NCBI GenBank assembly: GCA_029204225.1
Contig: CM055093.1
Coordinates: 19,396,041 to 19,460,040, forward strand
Direction: 5' to 3'
DNA from: Diphasiastrum complanatum
Lineage: Eukaryota; Streptophyta; Lycopodiopsida; Lycopodiales; Lycopodiaceae
DNA length: 64,000 bases
Shown: in pieces, positions 22,584 to 35,100 of the stretch
How positions within the stretch are numbered: position 1 is the first letter of the stretch
Layout of the letters: the number at the start of each line of letters is the position of its first letter
Translations under genes and position numbers: made by a program
Notes under the pieces: generated by a model
Seen by the model: the letters and a program-made list of their open reading frames with translations, nothing else
What the model was told of the DNA's origin: nothing
Databases searched by the model: none

Positions 22584-24500
22584 AGCTACGTGAGCATAAG
22601 ATGACAGACAAAGCTCTTCAAAGATCGAAAGGATTTCAAACTTCAAAATTTTGAATAAGCGATATATCTATGTAGATATTAATAAAGCAAGCCAAGCAAG
22701 GTAGAGGAAGGTATACTAGAAACTGGAGCTGTAAAGCACAGGTCTCAACAGCACAAGACACAGCACATGTACAAGACACAAGGCTGTACTAGTGTAGGCA
22801 CCAAAGCAACCAGCTTACTTTGTGCCTCTTCAAACTTCAAAGCTAGATGGCCACACGCCCATTTCGGAACTCTGTGGAAACATACAAAGCATTTATAAAG
22901 AACAGATAACTAGCTGTGCAGTGTGCATGCAGCGCTGTACCTTTCTCTAGCAGTTGAGTGATAAGTGCTACACTCTTATTCTGCTCACAATCTCATACCC
23001 ACAACAGCCAGCATTTCGATCTACGGTGTTTGGACAATTGAAAGTAAGAAGGCTACACATTCTTTTGGTTCTCTATCATTTCCGTAACTCTTTATTGCGT
23101 TGCTGCTACCACGTTACTACTTATATTGCACTCATCTTGCTGATGATAGTAGTATTCGTGACGCGTAGTTTAGCGTATCCATCAGGTAGCTAGTAGCTAT
23201 CATGCTTCCAATTTAAGGGAACAGTTTACAGGTTGAGTGAAGAAACTTCAAAAAAGGATAAGGCATCATTGGTTTTAACTTTTAGACTTTAGTTATCATG
23301 CTTGTCATATAAGATACGAGTTATAAGTAATGAGGATTGGTCTTCTTAGTGACCTTTTGCACTTCCTAGAAGTGTAGTAAAATTATGGCAACAATGTTAG
23401 CCCTAGCTAGCTATAATTGAAGCAATATTGAACTAGGTCTAAATTCACTAAAATAATCTTTTCCAAAGTTAAAGGATGATGAGGGAGACGTCTTTTTATG
23501 GCTGAAATTGTCTTGCTAGTCTAAGGTATGCATCTTCATCAATCTTAATAAAATGTCTTTCAAAACTTTGTACGACCTTTTTATGAGCACAATGTTGATT
23601 GGAGAAAAAAAAACTATGGACTTAGATTTTATGATGTGCCAAAAAGTAGGTGAGGTCACTATCAAATTCCATATTATGCAAACAAAGCAATGTGATCTCA
23701 CTTTCAAAGTCTAACATAATGTGAGGTTCATTGTTTCATGAATTCACATATTATGCAAACCTCAACACATAATTTCCTAAACAAGGGCAATCGTTGCTAG
23801 ATCTAATCATGTTCAAGCCGAATATGAAGGAATCTTTCGACCAAATCCTCTACGATTGAGTAAAGAAACATTAAAAAAGTAGAAGCCATTATTGGCTCAT
23901 ATTAGTTGCATGACACTAGCTTTGCTTTATACTCCCAACGTCATCAAGCAAAGGCCAAATGCCCCCATCAAACATTATCTTTTGGTATAGTATATTTGCT
24001 TTGTTATGAAAATGAATAAAATTAAATCAAGGACTAGACTTTCCTCTTCTCTTGGCACCTTAAAAGGTAACGTCATTAGTAATATCTCTTTGTATTTTGG
24101 AGCCACCTTCACCAATATTAGCTTCAGCTAGTGTTTTCCAATTGTTGTTACATTTCACCTAAACTCATTATGCACATTTAATGAAAATTTAATATCTAAG
24201 CCAACGAATGGATGCCACACAAAACGTGTTGCTGGAGGGTTTGCGGATATCGAGGCAACCCTAACCATAGTTAATAAGCGAGAGAGATTTGGCACCATGC
24301 ATGTATAAGTCCAACCTGAAGATCACATAGTTAATTGATTTGTTAGATGTTAATAATAGGATTTTAAGCCTTTTTGCAGGACTTTTAATGTCGCAAGGCC
24401 TAATAGTCAAGTTAGTGAATAAAAAGGGCTCCCCCCAAAATTTGAATTTCAAATAATAAGGGAGGTGGAGATTGGCCAATAGGATTTGAGGCCAAAAAAT
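22584..24500. other. Fucosidase upstream region and intergenic DNA
   Basis: The proximal few hundred bases should hold the fucosidase promoter; no clear TATA or known box stands out. Further right is AT-rich DNA with no recognised gene. The last part probably belongs to the U3 of the gypsy LTR that ends at 25013. Confidence 0.4.
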
Positions 24501-24702
24501 CCACTATATATAGTGGTGGTTTTGAGTTATTTTGTACATTCACTCTTCATTTCAATAAAGCGGGTGGATCCTCTTTCAAATGGATATGGAATGGCCTTGC
24601 TCTTCTTCTTTCTTTCTTTATCTCTCATATTTTCTTTGGATTTGCTAATTGTTAAATTTGATGCTTGTTGGAGTTTATCTTTATTATATGTTTTTTTGTG
24701 TG

Positions 24703-24785
<83 letters not shown>

Positions 24786-25013
24786 AGATTAAGATCTATC
24801 ATTGCTTTAGTAGTGTTACTCGCTAGTGTTAATGGATGTAGTGCTAATGGTTAGCGTTAGATGTGGATCATGAGCATGTGCTTGATTATGAATTATACTA
24901 TCGCTCTCATGGGAACGAATCTCCGCCTGACAACAAGTTAATCCTCTTTTTCTCCTTTGATGTTTGATGTGCTTGGATCTAGGGTTGAAGGTGGATAAGA
25001 TATACCCACTACA
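24501..25013 (+). repeat. 5' LTR (R-U5 part) of a gypsy element, with promoter signals
   Basis: Ends in ACA at 25013, five bases before a tRNA-Asp primer site. It has a TATA box inside a perfect 16-bp palindrome (24501-24516, CCACTATATATAGTGG) and an AATAAA signal at 24554-24559, the usual TATA-polyA arrangement of an LTR. The left edge (U3) lies further upstream and could not be placed. A (TG)n(AG)n array sits within it. Confidence 0.6.
24705..24785. repeat. (TG)n(AG)n microsatellite
   Basis: (TG)29 from 24705 to 24762 passes directly into (AG)n to 24785. It creates spurious Cys-Val and Thr-His frames. Confidence 0.98.
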
Positions 25014-25017
25014 ATTT

Positions 25018-25035
25018 TGGCGTCGTTGTCGGGGA
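25018..25035 (+). promoter_or_regulatory. Primer-binding site, tRNA-Asp type
   Basis: TGGCGTCGTTGTCGGGGA differs by two C-to-T changes from the complement of the plant tRNA-Asp 3' end used by Athila/Tat-like gypsy elements. The changes look like deamination-type mutation of an old copy. Confidence 0.85.
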
Positions 25036-27115
25036 GCCACGCCAATTTTTCATTTTTCAGCATGTTTTTTATCCAAGCTTGGATGCTAGAGGCATCTTGT
25101 CTTGGCATAATAGTGTTAGAGTTGCATTTTAGAAAGAAAAAAAAATTGGAGAGATTTTGCTTGATTTGTGTGTATTTTTTTGCTTGACATATGTTTTTAT
25201 TGTTCAGTAGGAGAAGCCAGACATATCACCATTCCTGAGATCCATTAGGATTTGAAGAAGTCAATAAAACTCGTTCATTTCTGCTATTTTGGTGACAAAA
25301 GAGAAAAATTTTCATCAATTACTAATAACTTTCTATTCCTTTGCAACCAATCTACGCTGACTTGAAGACAATACTGCCATGATATAGTGAAGCTACAATT
25401 TGAAGGGCAAATGTTACTTCTTAGCCGATTTCAAAAAATTGAACAAAAACCACCAGAAAAAGTGAAAACCCCTAAAAACAAAAAAAAAATATAGAAAACC
25501 AACCTTCGCATGGTCTAATGTATCTAGGTCTAACCCAACTCTATCTATATCAACGAATTTGTGTGAACATAGAGGCTTTGAATAAAGTGATGTGCAAAGA
25601 TCACTTTTCGTTACCTTTTACTGAAAGCATATTGGATCACCTTGCTGGAGCGAAAGCCTATAGTTTTTTGGATGGATTCAGTGGTTAAAAGTGACATGCA
25701 AAGATCACTTTTCGTTACCTTTTACTGAAAGCATATTGGATCGCCTTGCTGGAGCGAAAGCCTATGGTTTTTTGGATGGATTCAGTGGTTATAACCAAGT
25801 TACATAAAACAGCTTTTGCAACAAAATGGGGAACATATGCCTATAAAGTCATGCCATTTGGACTATGTAATGCACCAAGTTCGTTTCAGTGGGTGTTGAT
25901 ATAGACCATCTTGACCATTTGGAAAAAGTATTTGAACGTTGTCATAAGTATCAAATTTTATTGAATCCAAAAAAATGTCAAATTTGGGTTACTCATGGAG
26001 TTGTTCTTGGATATGTGATATCAAGACATAGAATTGCTACAGATTATTCCAAAGTCATTGTGAAGTCTAGGAACAATTTCAGGAGTCTACATTTTTATGG
26101 GTCATGCGAATTATTATCTGACTATTGTACCAATTTGGACAAGTGAGGCGTTGGAAGCATTTGAAAAATTAAAAAAAAGTCTCATCTTTTGCACCGATCC
26201 TAAGAGCTCCAAATTGGACACTTGAATTTCAGGTGCATATTAACGCATCAAAATATGCCATTGGATCAGTTTTGGCAAAACTAGGAGAATACAAGAATGA
26301 TTACCCTATCAGATTTGCCAATCGACAACTTAGTGATTTTGAAAAGAATTATTCCACCATGGAACGGGAAGCGTTGGCTATGGTATTTTCAGTGAAAAAA
26401 TTATGACGTTATTTGATGGCGTCACATTTTGCAATTTATATTGACCATTAGCCTTTGTTTTATCTAGTAAACAAGACGTGCAATACGGGACGCATTGCAA
26501 GATGGTTACTATTATTGACTGAATTTGATTTTAGAGTTGTGGTTCAGAAGGAATAACACTATCTTGTTGATCATGTCTCAAGAATAAAGACAACACCTGT
26601 CAATACTAAAGTGGATGACAAACTACTAGATGTTGCAATATTTTATGTTGAAGTAGTTCCTGAGTGGGCAACTGATATTGTTGAATATCTGATGTTACGC
26701 CAACCTAACAAATCTATGAACAAAGTTTAAAAGGTGTGATTGATTGTTAAAGCACGGTCTTATCAATTGATTGCAGGTCAATTGTATCGACGTGGAATGG
26801 ATGATATTCTGAGAAGATGTATTTTGCCACATGAAGTGTCTGATCTAATCATGTTTTCACGTGATGTGGGATGGGAAGTGCACATTTTTCATCTAATATC
26901 ACTATTCTAAAGATCTTACAATCAGGATGTTGGTGGCCTACACTTCATAAGGATATATAGAAATATATTCAATCATGTGATGCATGTCAATGAGCACGTC
27001 GCCCTACGAAGTAGAACTATGAGCCTTTACATCCAGTTTTGGCACAAGTATCATTTGAAAAATGGGGACTTGATTATGTTGGTCCCATTCATCCTGCGGC
27101 AAGAGGTACTCGCAT
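25036..27115 (+). pseudogene. Decayed Ty3/gypsy element: RT, RNase H, integrase N-terminus
   Basis: No gag is recognisable in 25036-25550. RT begins near 25575 (CKDHFSLPFTESILDHLAGA, FLDGFSG), with part of it duplicated in tandem. It continues with KWGTYAYKVMPFGLCNAPSSF (25820-25890) and, in another frame, HLEKVFERCHKYQILLNPKKC (25889-26146). RNase H follows (YPIRFANRQLSDFEKNYSTM, about 26300-26420), then the integrase zinc region (RRGMDDILRRCILP and a CDACQ-like block, 26780-27000) and the start of the core (FEKWGLDYVGPIHPAARGT, to about 27110). There the sequence switches to unrelated DNA next to repeat D. Many stops and frameshifts are present. The Asp primer site and RT wording suggest an Athila/Tat-type lineage. 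Confidence 0.85.
25584..25791 (+). repeat. 104-bp tandem duplication in gypsy RT
   Basis: 25584-25687 and 25688-25791 are near-identical, starting AAAGTGA(TG/CA)TGCAAAGATC. As 104 is not a multiple of three, the duplication itself breaks the frame. Confidence 0.9.
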
Positions 27116-27342
27116 AGCAGGGATCTGCTCTAATCCAGCACACGTGTCCACACCAAGTCTTTTGGCTAAGCAAAACATGAAATGGTTAAAACTTTTCATA
27201 CTCTTTGTATAACTAAAAATGAACTAATATGGACCAATTGCCTGTAAGCTGATAAGCATGACACTTGTTGTTATACGGTGATATAACGGCTTGGCCTATC
27301 GCAAAAACAATGTTTGTTTGGAAAGACTGGACTATGTTTTAA

Positions 27343-27555
27343 ATTGCTATTCAAAGTTGTTAAGTAGTATAACTTCTTTTGGACATGAATAACAACTGAT
27401 GTTCAGCCATGACACTCATCCTCCTCGCATAACTAACTTGAGTAGTTTTGTTGTGTGGGATGGTGGCAGGTATCAGCTGGACGTCTTGAAAGTGGTTATG
27501 CTTAATGGTGCTTTCTAGTACAATTTTTACTTTTCAGTTGTATTTTATCTTGTTT
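27343..27555 (-). repeat. Repeat D, inverted copy of 7936-8124
   Basis: Same family as 7936-8124 in opposite orientation, with a ~20-bp insertion (around GTGTGGGATGGTGGCAGG) relative to it. It lies just past the point where the gypsy integrase is lost. Confidence 0.75.
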
Positions 27556-28440
27556 TGCATCCTGGTGGTGTAACTCCGACTATTCCTTGGTTGGGATAGT
27601 ACTGAAACTTTTACCTTTTATCTGATTCATAAGCTAACAAATGTCTGTTTTTATGAGTTAGTCCATAGGATGATTTCAGGATGCTACTTCTTTGGGTTAT
27701 GGGGAGCCCCTTCCTCCACCTAACCATTTTGTTCAAACATTGATTTGTTGTATGAGAAAGGCCGTTGAGATGCATAATTTTATCATTGACACTAATAAAG
27801 CTACTTGTTCTTCTACCGGACCTGAGGATAAGATTCTATGTTTTATTGTCTGGTTGAGACTATTGACTGGGTTAAGATTTATCTTGAGTTTGTTAAGAAG
27901 AAAGATACCTAAGCTTAGTGGAAAATCTTTATAGTCGTCTCAATGATTTCCTCAAAAAATTCGAAGAAGAAGAAAAGTTCTATAATTTGCACCTTAGAAA
28001 AGTGTTCATGTGCCTGGAAATGTAAATGGTATCACTCTTGTTGTTAATCTTAACAATTTAAACTCAGTTATCTTTGTTCCAAGAGCAAAAAAGAAAAAAT
28101 GATTCTCAGAATTCAAAGGAAAGGAAGGGCAAAGCAGTGGCACCAAGAATGATCTACCAGTCAAAAAATTGAACTTTTACAGATCTTGATCGATGTTCAG
28201 GATAAAGATGGGACAATTAGAAGAGTAATCAGTACTTCAGCGACCGGTCGTCTCCAGTTTTCCACTAGCAGCAACACAGGGAGATTTATGTTACCAAAAT
28301 AGAGTTTTTGAAGTTATCCATGTGAAGAACTTTTATACTCACGTTTTACGCAAACTTTTTGGTATTGTAGACGATCTCTTCTATGATATCACCTTTGGCT
28401 GGTCGTACCTACCGAGTGTAAAATGTAAATGGTATTTCTC
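27556..28440 (+). other. Possible N-terminal part of the Penelope-like element
   Basis: An 80-codon frame (27692-27934, MGYGEPLPPPNHFVQTLICC) continues after a stop as YSRLNDFLKKFEEEEKFYNL. It is coding-like and just upstream of the Penelope-like RT, so it might be that element's 5' region, but I recognise no domain. 28140-28440 shows nothing I can name. Confidence 0.3.
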
Positions 28441-30430
28441 TTATGATTTTTTTTTGTGAATTTGATATAGATAACCTGCATTCCTATCATTGTCATACTT
28501 TTAAACGTTTCAAAAATTTTATCTCAGAAAAATTTGGTTATGTCATATGTACAGATTGTAATATCATCAAAAGTATGTTTTGACGAAAATCTTTAGAAAA
28601 AGGCCTAAACTATATTACTTTAAGACAAGCTAATGTGAATGAGGTTGCTTCCGAACTTTATGACGGCTGGCTTAAACTTATGAAACTTTAATCTTCTTAT
28701 GTCTTTTTAGACGAAATTACAAAAATAAAGCATGCTGATTTTTGTAAAAATATTGCACTAAGCTTTATTAGAAAGGGTAAATGGCTTTATGGTAATACTG
28801 CTTCTTTTATCAAGAATAAGATTGCCAATGATGAACTACAATGGCTTACCAACTTTCTTTATGTTAATAGGATCGATAAAGCACAACACAACCCATGCTT
28901 TTTGTGTAAATTCTTTGCACAAAAATTGGCCATACAAAGACTCAATAGCCCAGATTTTACTCCTTTTCCAATGAATTATCTAACTCTATTGAGGATTCCC
29001 TTTCTTATATATTTGACATTACTACTAAATCTTTACTAGAAATATTCTTGGGTAATGATTCTCTACCTTACCTCCTCTGCACTTTTAAAGCTCACAAGGA
29101 TTCATTTAGATGGATTACCAATGCTCATGATTGTTGTTTTACCAAACTTGCTAAATTTCTCACATGAGCTCTTCGTATGTTGTCATCGTTCCTCATGGAA
29201 GGTGCATGCCTTCAGGCAAATACATACAAGAGTATCCTAAGAGCAGATACAATTCTACATTGGCAATGGGAGTCATCTATGGATTTCTATCTAAATCTAC
29301 CAGCCTTGATCACCAATATATGGGTTGCAAATATTTCAAAATGTTACAAGAATATACCCTTAGATGGTCTGGAAGGACTAAAAACTATTATGAAAAAGGC
29401 CATAAAATATATGCCTTCAAACATTCCAAACATGATCTACTTTATTACAAATGTAATCATACATGCGAAATATTCAAATGGTCATGGAGTAAAATGCAAT
29501 CAGATGACTGGCACACTCTTGATATAAATTTACTCTACCAAAGGAATGATTTCTTGATTGATAATTGTATCATCAGACTAGAGAATAAATCCTGGAAACA
29601 AATATGTGGCATACCTGTGGGTTTTTCATGTTCACCCACCTGGTAAAAGATGTTGTCGATCACCAATATTCAAGCTAAGATCACTACAATCTTGGACCTA
29701 GAAGGTTCAAACTACTTGATTTTGAAATTAAAGACTTCACTCTTGTTGAAGGGCGAAGGTCTATGGCAATGGGTAGAACCAATTGAGGAGGCATCAATGT
29801 ATCTAAATGAATGTAAAAAGTTATTCATAAAAGTGGTTGGTAAGGCCTAATCTGGCGAGTCTCTTTATGAATTGTGCTTCAAAGAACATGATCTGATTAT
29901 GAGATCGAGTCTCATTCTTGGTTTGCAATTTTTCCCATAAATCCTTTGCGTTTGAAATTGATGTAAGATCTAGTATTATATTGTCATGCATGTTCCATCA
30001 ATAACCCAGACATTGAACTTTTCATGGACAAAACACAATTGAGAACTTCTGATAACCCATTTTGGATTTACCCTTTGGACTTTCTATAAATAAAAAAAAA
30101 AAAATGTCAAAGGATAACGTCACCAGCCTTTTAAATATAAACATTGCCTTTGATCAAAATTTGGTTTGACACAACTTTCAAACCTTTTCCTTTTTTGCAG
30201 TATATACAACTGGCCTCGAATAGACCAATCTACAATTCATATAAAGTTATTGTTTCACATGTCATTGCTGAACTGTACTGTTGCAACAAACAAAATACAT
30301 TCATTAATGAGGTCGGAATTCTAGTTAACACTTTTCAAAAGAATGGATTTATGAGGGATAAACTATGTCTTATCATCAATAATATACTTTGCTTCCGGGA
30401 TTGTCCTACTCTTTACCGCATGATGTTGAT
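28441..30430 (+). pseudogene. Penelope-like element reverse transcriptase, decayed and interrupted
   Basis: Pieces in several frames follow the order of a Penelope-like RT. An N-terminal helical region is at 28480-28960. The fingers block YLLCTFKAHKDSFRWITN (about 29065-29120) precedes CFTKLAKFLTCALRML. Motif A is NISKCYKNIPLDGLEGLKT (about 29330-29385), where the expected catalytic Asp appears as Asn. Motif B is KQICGIPVGFSCSPTW (about 29596-29642), matching the family GIPMGxxCSPxW signature. About 440 bp of foreign sequence follow. The conserved C-terminal block SNRPIYNSYKVIVSHVI plus NEVGILVNTFQKNGFMRDKL then sits at 30210-30370. The motif C region is missing and no GIY-YIG endonuclease is visible downstream, where a CT array begins at 30511. 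It is inactive. Group II or LINE RTs fit the SNRP and GIP blocks less well. Confidence 0.75.
29647..29850 (+). pseudogene. Copia-type gag fragment inside the Penelope-like element
   Basis: A 66-codon frame contains LDLEGSNYLILKLKTSLLLK and GEGLWQWVEP, the hallmark of a copia gag N-terminus (family wording: L-x-G-x-NY-x-x-W-K). The normal Trp is replaced by Leu. It separates RT motif B from the C-terminal block, so it marks a later insertion. No LTR edges are visible. Confidence 0.6.
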
Positions 30431-30507
30431 TGTCTTTTGGCGGGCAGTTAGCTATTTGGAGGGAGCTAACTGCCCCGAAGGGATTCACTAATTGCGGGAA
30501 GGTTGGT

Positions 30508-31276
<769 letters not shown>

Positions 31277-31318
<42 letters not shown>

Positions 31319-31339
31319 AGAGAGAGAGAGAGAGAGAGA
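31277..31339. repeat. (AG)n microsatellite
   Basis: About 63 bases of AG with a short GGGAGGGAG interruption. It directly precedes the coding-like fragment split by copia C. Confidence 0.97.
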
Positions 31340-31458
31340 TTATTCACATCGCACTCCTAGAGAAGGCTTTATCCCTTTTGCTTTGGAAACATATGGGTGC
31401 TTGCATAAGAAATTCGATGATTTTCTATCATCCTGTGCAGGTTTTGCAGCGAAACTCC
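31340..31458 (+). pseudogene. Coding-like fragment F, left half (split by copia C)
   Basis: From 31362 the frame reads EGFIPFALETYGCLHKKFDD then FLSSCAGFAAKL and runs to the insertion point. Removing element C and one copy of the 5-bp target duplication continues it, without a break, at 37621 (QGRGASPLS...). The joined frame has about 98 codons to the TAG at 37818-37820. The FxPFAxETYGCLHxxFDxFL wording recalls C-terminal regions of poorly described repetitive plant ORFs, but I cannot name a family with confidence. Confidence 0.55.
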
Positions 31459-32140
31459 TGTAAAAATTACAGCAAATAAGGATCCTAAAACACTTGAAAT
31501 GATGAGGGAAACAATAGATTATGATTTCATAAGATTAGCACAAGTTGAACCATCAAAATCCATAAAAAATATATGCTTGAACCTCACTAAATGGCCCAAA
31601 TCCTTGAAGAAGGCTTCACACGTGTGAAAGTACGGCCTCCCACAGTCTGAGTACTTTACACCAGACCTACATTCAATCCTATAATCATTAGTAATCACAA
31701 GTACTCAAACAATTATGAACATAGAGAGCAATTGCACCATTATGAGAGAAAAAACATGAAATTGCTTGATTGATTTTGGTGAGATATCATCACCTATATA
31801 TACATGATCCATCACGGTTTTGGGCAGGTATGAGTAGCCCTAAACCTATCCCTAATGCTAATTTTGGTGGATCTTTCATCCCTACCAAGTTAGGGTTGGA
31901 ATCTTGGAGATCCCTCAACAATGCAAAAATTACCAAAAATAGCTCCTATTTTTTCTCCCTTGTATCTAAGCATAATTTGGACTCATTCCAAAGGTTCTAA
32001 CACTTAGGTCTACTTGAGAACATCCTTATGAATGGAATCCTATGCTATTTGGCACGTGTGACAAGCCACATCATGACCATCTAACTATTTACAAGTCATA
32101 TGACCAAAACTAGTCAAGCTAGAATTGTGAATTTTTAACA
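31459..32140 (-). repeat. 3' LTR of element C (682 bp)
   Basis: On the minus strand it runs TGTTAAAAATTCAC to TTTTTACA, with proper TG...CA ends. It contains the palindrome TTCACACGTGTGAA (31615-31628) and TATATATA (31795-31802). It is preceded on the minus strand by the purine tract GAGGAGGAG. Confidence 0.95.
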
Positions 32141-32154
32141 CTCCTCCTCACTAT

Positions 32155-35100
32155 CTAGCTTGGTTCAATCATTGCTTTACTAATCACTCCAAGTGATGAT
32201 CTGAACTTCATAAAAGGTGTCTTTTGAAGTGGTTTAGTAAGTAGATCAGCTACACATTCATTGCTTGGAACATGCTCCAAAGCAATCTCCTTGGCTTGCA
32301 CCATTTCTCTCACAAAGTGATGGCATATCTCAATGTGCTTAGATCTTGCATGGAAGATTGGGTTAGATGCAAGGTGTTGGGCTGATATATTGTCATTGTA
32401 GATGATTGGTGCCTCCTCTGAATCCATGATCTTTAGTTCCACCAATAATCTCTTGATCCAAAGTACCTCCTTTGTAGTGGTTGTCAAAGCTTTGTACTCG
32501 GCCTCGGTTGAAGATAGAGATATAGTTTCTTGCTTTTTTGAAAGCCATGAAACCACACCTTCTCCTATGAAAGTTGAATAGGCACTTGTTGATTTCCTAT
32601 CTCTCTTTTCCCCTGCAAAATTTGAATCACTAAATGCATGAAGGTTAATCACATCTCCTCTATATAGAATCCCAAAATCCAATGTACCCGAGATGTATCT
32701 TAGAATCCTCTTAGCCTTTTTCCAATGGATATTCAATGGCTTTTGCATGGATTGGCTCAACCTACATACACTAAAGCTAAGATCTGGTCTAGTTATAGTG
32801 ATCCACATTAAGGAACCTATAAGTTGCCTAAACAAAGTGATGTCCATGAAGGATCTTTCATCATCTTCATTTGGCACTTTTACATCTTGCTCCATTGGTG
32901 TGTCAACACTTTTGCATACTTCCATCTTAAACTTCTTCAAAAGACTTTGAGCATAGTTTACTTGACTTATAAAGATAAAATCAGACCCTCTAAGTACTTC
33001 TATGCCTAAGATGAAGTGAAGACACCCTAGATCTACCATCTTGAACTCTAAGGATAGATCTATCTTGATTTTTTCAATACCATCAACACTATTTCCACTA
33101 ATGATGATGTCATCTACATAAATGAGTAAAAGTACAATACCAACATCATCAAACTTAATGTAAAGAGTGGGATCATATTCACTTTGAACAAAAGAAAGTG
33201 AAATAAGATAGCAATGTAGTCTTGAATTCCAAGATCTCGAGGCTTGCTTCAAGCCATAGATGCTTCTTTGGAGATGGCATACTTTGTTCTCCATTCCATG
33301 CTTGATGAACCCTTGTGGCTGCTCCATATAGATATCCTCTTCCAAAAAACCATTCAAGAAAGCATTAGAGACATCCATTTGACATAGAATCCATCCAAAA
33401 TGTGATGCAAGTGCAATGATTAGTCTTATTGTGACCATCTTGGCCACGGGTGCAAAAGTTTCCTCATAGTCTATCCCTCTCTCTTGAGCATAACCTTTTG
33501 CAACTAATCTTGCTTTATGTTTGTTAACACTCCCATTTGCATTCAACTTAAGCTTGAAGACCCACTTGCATCCTATTACATTCCTTTGAGGTCTCTCAAC
33601 AAGCAACCAAGTTTCATTCTCAATCAAGGCATCATACTCATCCAACATAGCTTTATACCATTCTTTGGAGTTCAATGCATCTTCAACGTTAGACGGTTCT
33701 TCAAAACTAGATAAAGCATAAGAAGTGGATGAGATACCCTCAACTTGCTGTCCTTTGCCTTGATATGTGAGCCTTGATGGCTCCACTTTTGCCCTTGAAG
33801 ATCTCCTTGGTGTGATAGGTGGGTTTGGTGCTTGCTCCTCCATGAGCTCCTCCTCAAAACCAAGATCTTGCTCCTCGGCCATCTTCTTCTTGATTGTTGG
33901 AGCACTTGAGCCTTCTTCAAGTATATGCATATGATGTTCATCAAAGATGACATCCCTTGAAACAACAAATTTGTTCAAGGATGGGAGATAGACTTTGTAG
34001 CCCTTGCTTGAGCTTGCATATCCAAGCATGATCCCTCTTGTGGAAGATGGATCCTCCTTGGTTCTTGTTTCCAATGGCACATGCATATAACATATACACC
34101 CAAAAACTTTCAAGTGATTAAGATTGGGTTTCTTTCCATACAACATCTCATAAGGAGTTTTGCCTTCAATTGCTTTGCAAGACACCCTATTCATCAAGTA
34201 GTTTGCACATACAAGAGACTCACCCCAAAAGGACTTGGGCAAACAAGCATCTAATCTTAAAGCCTTAGAACATTCACATAATGTTCTATTCCTTCTTTCA
34301 GCAACTCCATTTTGTTGAGGAGTGTAAGGACAAGAAGTCTCTTTCTTGATCCCTTCCTCCTCACAAAAGGCCTTGAACTCATTGGAGATGAATTCTCCAC
34401 CATTGTCACTTATAAGAATCTTGATGCTATGATTATGATGCTTTTCCACAAACAACTTGAACTTTACAAAAGTATCAAATACTTGAGACTTGAAGGAAAT
34501 TAAGAACACCCAACAATATCTTGAGTAGTCATCAATGAAGTTTAAAAACATGGATGAACCTCCATTAGATTTGGTGCTAGCAATGTGCACATCCGAGTGT
34601 ATGAGTTCAAGAGGATGAGATGACTTTGTGATGGAGTTAGGAAACACCTTCTTATGTGCCTTGGATAAGGCACAAGCTTCACAAACCTTGTCTTCCTTCC
34701 CAATAGACCTTGGTAGGCCTAAAGCATACTCCTCCTTGATCATAGCCTCCATGGAACCCAAGTTGACATGTCCAAGTCTTTTGTGCCATAAAATAAAGGT
34801 AGATATCTTGCTCTTCTCGGCCAACATGACAACATTAGTATCCACAAATGCATCCAGCTTATAAAGTTTGCCAAGTCTAGTGCCCTTGGCCACTATCTTA
34901 CCCTTCTTCTTGATGAAACATTCATTTGAAGCAAAGTCAACATTGAAACCATTGTCTACCATTTGCCCAACACTTAGTAGATTCTTTGTTATTGTAGGAA
35001 TGTACAAAACACCTTCTATGTTGATCTTTTTGGAAGATCCTAAGCAAAGGGGAATGCTACCAACTCCTTCAATCTTACAAGCTTCATCATTTGCTGTATA

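Noticed and set aside
24486-24854. 122-codon frame with a long Cys-Val run
   Set aside because: Created by the TG/AG microsatellite inside an LTR; no domain or conserved start.
31770-32000. 76-codon frame, identical at 37245-37475
   Set aside because: Lies in the two LTRs of element C on the strand opposite to its transcription; duplicated with the LTR and without a domain.
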